From assembly GCA_012295275.1 (NCBI GenBank), contig CM022676.1, positions 9,133,586 through 9,197,585 of the forward strand: DNA of 64,000 bases, read 5' to 3'. This document shows, piece after piece, positions 59,412-64,000 of this stretch (the first letter of the stretch is position 1; each line of letters opens with the position of its first letter). The DNA comes from Chrysomallon squamiferum (Eukaryota; Mollusca; Gastropoda; Neomphalida; Peltospiridae). The notes under the pieces are model-generated. The model had not been told where the DNA came from and made no database searches. It worked only from the letters and a program-made list of their open reading frames with translations. The position numbers and the translations under genes were made by a program.

Positions 59412-61669
59412 TCACACGAGGAATTTTAATCGTGATATAAAGTTTGTTTTACTATAGTACGTCGGATGAGAGCATTCTTCACTATCTGACAACGTACACT
59501 TCAGAAAACCTTCACGTATCTCACCTTGTCTTTTCACTGTTTCATATCTAACTCCTCCTAGAGTTTCAACAATCAGTTTATACTGTGTGTCTTTCTTTAT
59601 GTCTAAAGGACTTGGAAAATCAACGTCAAAAACAGATTGATTGATTTGTTTATCTACTGAAGATCCTGGCACTATCACATCTGTCGAAACTTCACAAACA
59701 CTGGCTTTGATTGAAATTGATTTTTCACTTTCTGATATAGCATTTGAAATACCAAAGCCTATGGTTTGCTGTTGACGTATTGCTGCAGCATTTGAAATAC
59801 CAAAGCATATGGTTTGCTGTTTAATTTTTCTTTGTAAAGTGAGAATACTAAAGCCTTTCAAAGACGCATTCGTGTTTAAACAAAATGTTATCGTATCCAA
59901 GCACGATGAAAGAAAATCATCGATTTCCTGGAAACAAATATTTTCAAATCTATCAATTTTGATTAATTTCTTCTTTGTACCAACTCTGCGGCTTTTGCTG
60001 AAAAGTGACAAATCTTTCTCTGGGTAGACATAGCAGAATAAAATTTCTAATTGTTCAGATTCATTTAAAATATCTTTGGGCAAAACCTTATTTTGAAAAT
60101 ACTCTGAGTCGAGAAGAGGAAAGCGAATGAGGTACAGCTCTTTTCCCAGCACTTCACGTTGGTTTTCTGCTGTTATTTCTTTTTCCTGTCGTCTGCACTC
60201 AGCTTCGCTCCATTTCATGCATGACTGAAAAACTGTCTCCTCAGTGGCCTTCAGGTCATCAGGTTCAATTATCTTTCTAAAACATCCACGACAGAGATCT
60301 GTGAAACTCTGTGAATTCAGTACACCTTCGCCATTTTCCCAAATATATTTCAGACATGTTTTCTTGAAATCGTCTTGTTTATAGATGTGACTTTCTTCGA
60401 GTACGACGCATGCGTCTTCTGTCGTCATTTCCGTTTGAAGGTAGTTAAGACATCTCTTTTCTAGATGAATGACGTCATACTTCCTGGCAAGGTACAATAA
60501 CCGGATCACGTTGTCAGCTTTAAGGTCCGTTTGATCAGTATAGAGAAATCTGGAAAAATAAAACAAAAAACAGTTAAATACACACACACAAACACACATA
60601 CAAAACATACATAAATACATGCATGCTCACATACATACACATATACACACAAACACTTCCAAAAATATATAAATATGTGAACAAATATATATAAATACGT
60701 GAACAAATATATATAAATACAAATGTTATAATAGTTCTATATACACGCAAACATTCATACAGACATAAATAAGAAAGAGAAATTCAGATGCTAAAAGACC
60801 TACCTATATACATCTAGATATGCAAGTAATATACATACACGTATACATACATACCCAGACACAAATACGTACGTACATACATACATACATAAATACACAC
60901 ATACATACACACATAGATACGTACACACACACACACCTACATACATACATACATAAATACACACATACATACACACATACATACACACATCCATACATAC
61001 ACACAAATTATGTACATATCTTTTATGCATTATCAACAGAAGAAAATAAAAGCAGTAAAAAAATAAAAGTAAAAGGAAGAAACAATTTCGAAAAGAAAAT
61101 ATTAAATACACACATTAAATACGCACATACATACACACAAATGTATTTACAGACACATACACATAGAATATATACATGCACGAGTACATACATATGTAGA
61201 TCGATAAAAAATACATGCACACATGCATACATACATACATAATACATACATACATACGTGCATACATATTAATCAATAAATTAAAAAATAAAATAAACTG
61301 GACACCAATTTCTTACTCTAAAAACAAGTGAAATATTTCTGCTTCAGTGTCTGGGATTACAATATCATCCTGTTCTTTCAGCTCTCCTGTCAACATGGCC
61401 TGAAACACATAGCTGCGCAGACTGAGTATCAACTTGTGAGCTTGGACACGTGTCCTGTCCTCTCCGACAATGAATGTGACGTCACAGAGAATGTTTTCCT
61501 TGAGAGAATGTCGGAGACTTTCAACGAGAGTTCGTTCATGTTGCCAGTTATCTGCATAACCGGAAGTATTTTTTACTTCTCTTTCTCGAGGGGTGGTTAC
61601 GTCATCCTCGACTTCGGTTTCTTCACCGTTTATTACATTATCCGCAGCAACAGCTTCTGCTGCAGCCAT
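59412..61669 (-). CDS. BTB/BACK/PHR-domain protein, copy B
   Basis: Paralogue of the gene at 49.7-51.8 kb, same role expected. Two coding exons on the minus strand: 61669-61317 and 60549-59412, phase 2, total 496 aa. It has the same BTB (SLKENILCDVTFIVGEDRTR), BACK and PHR-like order. It is longer because of 31 extra residues before the conserved SIKASVCEVSTDVIVPG. This insertion holds two similar copies of a short motif (QQTICFGISNA and QQTIGFGISNA), so it grew by internal duplication. Other divergent patches against copy A include the stretch after YKQDDF, the stretch between LIRFPLL and YVYP, and the C-terminus (SHPTYYSKTN against SHAGGLFWRKTN). The start, intron position and flanks match copy A. 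Both genes appear intact. Confidence 0.92.
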
Positions 61670-62390
61670 TTTGTTATCACTGAATTTATAAAATTATAAC
61701 AACAGAAAAGAATATTTATTTTAAAGTAAATAAACAAAAAAAAACTGTGTATCTTTATGAGAGTCTGTGTGTGTGTATGCGTGCGTGTGTACGAGAGAGA
61801 GAGAGAGAGAGAGCTTTACGTGATAACGACATCAGCGACCCAGTCACTGACACACATGTTCACGGTCACGTTAACCATAAACCAAGCTTTTATTTGCAGA
61901 CTTGTTTTACAATTTTCTTGCACACAACAGATGAACTGCACAAAAAGTTGCTATTGTTAATTTGTAGATTTTTCATTTCTTTCTCTTTTTTTTTCTTTTT
62001 TTTTAAAACGAACTTGGTATCACTGCAAACTTTATTTCATTTATTGTCTTAATGTGTGTGTGTGTGCGTGCGCGCGCGCATATTTGTGTATACATATGTG
62101 TTTATGTTTTCTGGAGTGTGCTTTGAGTAACGCTATACTAATACAGAATATAAATGTAGCTAAATAAAGATTTTTTATTATTATTATTCTAATCTTTCCC
62201 CTGTTCTTTGTTTTACCCGACTCATCTCTCCCTGTAATCAAAATTAATAAATTACTTTATTTATTATCAATTTCTCACTGTTCAGTTGTGTTTTTAAATT
62301 TATTTATTTGTTTATTTATTTATTATTTGAATATTCATTTTCTTCTTCATCATCTTCTTATTATTATCATCATCATCATCATCATCATCA

Positions 62391-62465
<75 letters not shown>

Positions 62466-63224
62466 CTTGTTTTCCGACGTATCAGCGGCGAATATTCTCG
62501 AAGGTAAAGTTTGATAACATTGTTAACTAGGTCACAGTACTACGTGGTAAAATCGTTTACAGATATTTCTATTCTTTATGTTTACATCCAAAACACACAG
62601 CATACCTTCAACAAATAACCACTATTTCACTGTATTTGTTTCAAATGGATAATCAGGTTTCAAAATGAATCCACAGAAAAATCAGTAATAAGAAAAAATC
62701 TTTGTTTCTAACGAAAAGAAAAACTTACCTTCTAGAATGGTCACCTTCAGCAGTGTGCCCTGTATGTAAATTACTTCCTAGTAAGCATCTGACCTTTTCC
62801 AGGAAAACAAAACAATAAATACTACTTTCAATTTCAAATTAGCTCTTATAGAAATAATGATAAGTACTAGTTATCGTCTTAATTTCTTCCTAATTTTATT
62901 TTATGTAAACTAAATAAAATAAAAAAATCACTTTATGATTGAGATAATTATTAAGATAATAAAGAATATTTACTTTTAAAAGTTATCCATCCGAACTTTG
63001 ACCTGCTTTTTCTGATCTAGGTGTTTCAGGAAAGATAACTCTTATACAAACACTGATCATTAAAGTATTAAGAAACCTTCGACAAAATAATTTTTCATGG
63101 TATTGAGATTTTTTTTTTTTTTTTTTTTTTTTTTGGCGACGGATGGTGGCTTTTTGATTTCTTATTTTATTTAACTTTATTTTACATTTACTACAACTAT
63201 TACTATTATTATTATTATTATTAT

Positions 63225-63268
<44 letters not shown>

Positions 63269-64000
63269 TGGAGGTGTTCCCAGTTGCTAATAAATGAAAT
63301 AAAATAAATAAATAAAACTGAGAACTATATATGTGTACTTATTTTTTTTAATGAAACAGTTATTTATTTAACATAAGACGGTAATTATTAAAAACAAAAT
63401 TATCTGTTCGCACTATCTCCATTGTTGTTGTTGTTTTGTGTTGTTGTTGTTGTTGTTGTTGTTTTTTTTTTTTTTTTTTTTTTTTTGGGGGGGGGGGATT
63501 AGTAATTTTTCAAAATACACATTCAATTTTATTATTATATTTAAAATAAAAATAAAACAATGATTAATTTGCTCATTTAAGTATAAGAGATGTAATGATA
63601 TTATAGTATAGCATAGCATAGCATTATATTTTATATTACAGCCATTACTATTACTATTATTATTATTATTATAAAACGTATGAATCGGTAATTATAATTA
63701 CATTATAATTACATTATAATTACCGATTTATACATTTTAGAACTGCAAGCATAATTAATTGCCTTATCGATAAAAAAAATATTACAATCCAGAGTCACGG
63801 AAATAACAAAGTACAGGGCTTTTTAACAACAAAAATAGCATATTTCCCTTGAAAAGAAGTAATTTTAAAATGTAAATAAATAAATAAATAAATAGTACGA
63901 AACTCCGATGAAATCTCTTGTGCTGTTGTCCAGAGTGATTTCCCTTGATTCTTCGGCTCTCAAGTCCCGGAATTCGTTTCCACGGGTATCGCTTCGCTTT
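61670..64000. other. 5' flank of BTB copy B
   Basis: No coding sequence seen. It contains a probable 5' UTR exon ending at 62,729 (donor GTAAGTTTTTC on the minus strand), the compound trinucleotide array at 62,366-62,463, poly-T at about 63,110-63,134, (AGT)n at 63,224-63,269, and the palindrome near 63,682-63,736. It is nearly identical to 51,841-54,190. A THAP gene copy might follow just outside the window. Confidence 0.7.

Larger units (their letters stand above)
58795..64000. repeat. Segmental duplication, copy B (runs off the window)
   Basis: Counterpart of 49,094-54,190. The offset is about 9,700 bases at the left edge and about 9,810 at the right, the difference coming from microsatellite lengths and a coding insertion. 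The left border is sharp at about 58,795; the right border is not seen. Confidence 0.95.

Overview
This is an AT-rich, intron-rich animal nuclear window packed with microsatellites. The gene set fits an invertebrate: two tetraspanins, two lachesin-type Ig cell-adhesion proteins, a GPI-anchored (melanotransferrin-like) transferrin, a transmembrane collagen, a pair of BTB/BACK/PHR proteins and a THAP-domain gene. Lachesin plus a membrane-anchored two-lobed transferrin, together with the genome texture, suggests a lophotrochozoan (mollusc-like). That is an inference; no species can be named from sequence alone. All gene models were built by hand from exon homology, GT-AG junctions and phase continuity.

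Layout. 1-9.8 kb: two tandem tetraspanin genes on the minus strand, with the same all-phase-0 exon plan; neither terminal exon is secure, and the upstream gene has no usable donor after exon 2. 12.8-21.2 kb: a lachesin-like three-Ig gene on the minus strand, 8 exons, 366 aa, with one GC-AG intron. 24.2-30.7 kb: a second, more typical lachesin on the minus strand, 7 exons, about 380 aa, with an apparent one-base frameshift; its first intron holds a 1.3 kb DNA transposon remnant. 33.3-40.8 kb: a complete transferrin on the minus strand, 8 exons, 750 aa. 41.4-46.3 kb: a type II membrane collagen on the plus strand, 8 exons, 284 aa, head-to-head with the transferrin.

49-64 kb: a recent segmental duplication of at least 5.1 kb (copies start near 49,094 and 58,795; the second runs off the window). 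Each copy carries a two-coding-exon BTB/BACK/PHR gene on the minus strand. The non-coding flanks are almost identical while patches of the coding exon are strongly diverged. Between the copies lie a frameshifted THAP-domain gene (plus strand), a broken YqaJ-type exonuclease remnant (minus strand), and two older, decayed copies of the duplication's edge.

Most extracellular genes here (adhesion, iron binding, collagen) share no obvious pathway. The strongest leads are the mosaic divergence of the BTB pair, the decayed tandem array around it, microsatellites that abut or replace splice donors, the transposon with a PHD-like ORF, and the transferrin whose two lobes have lost different ligand residues.
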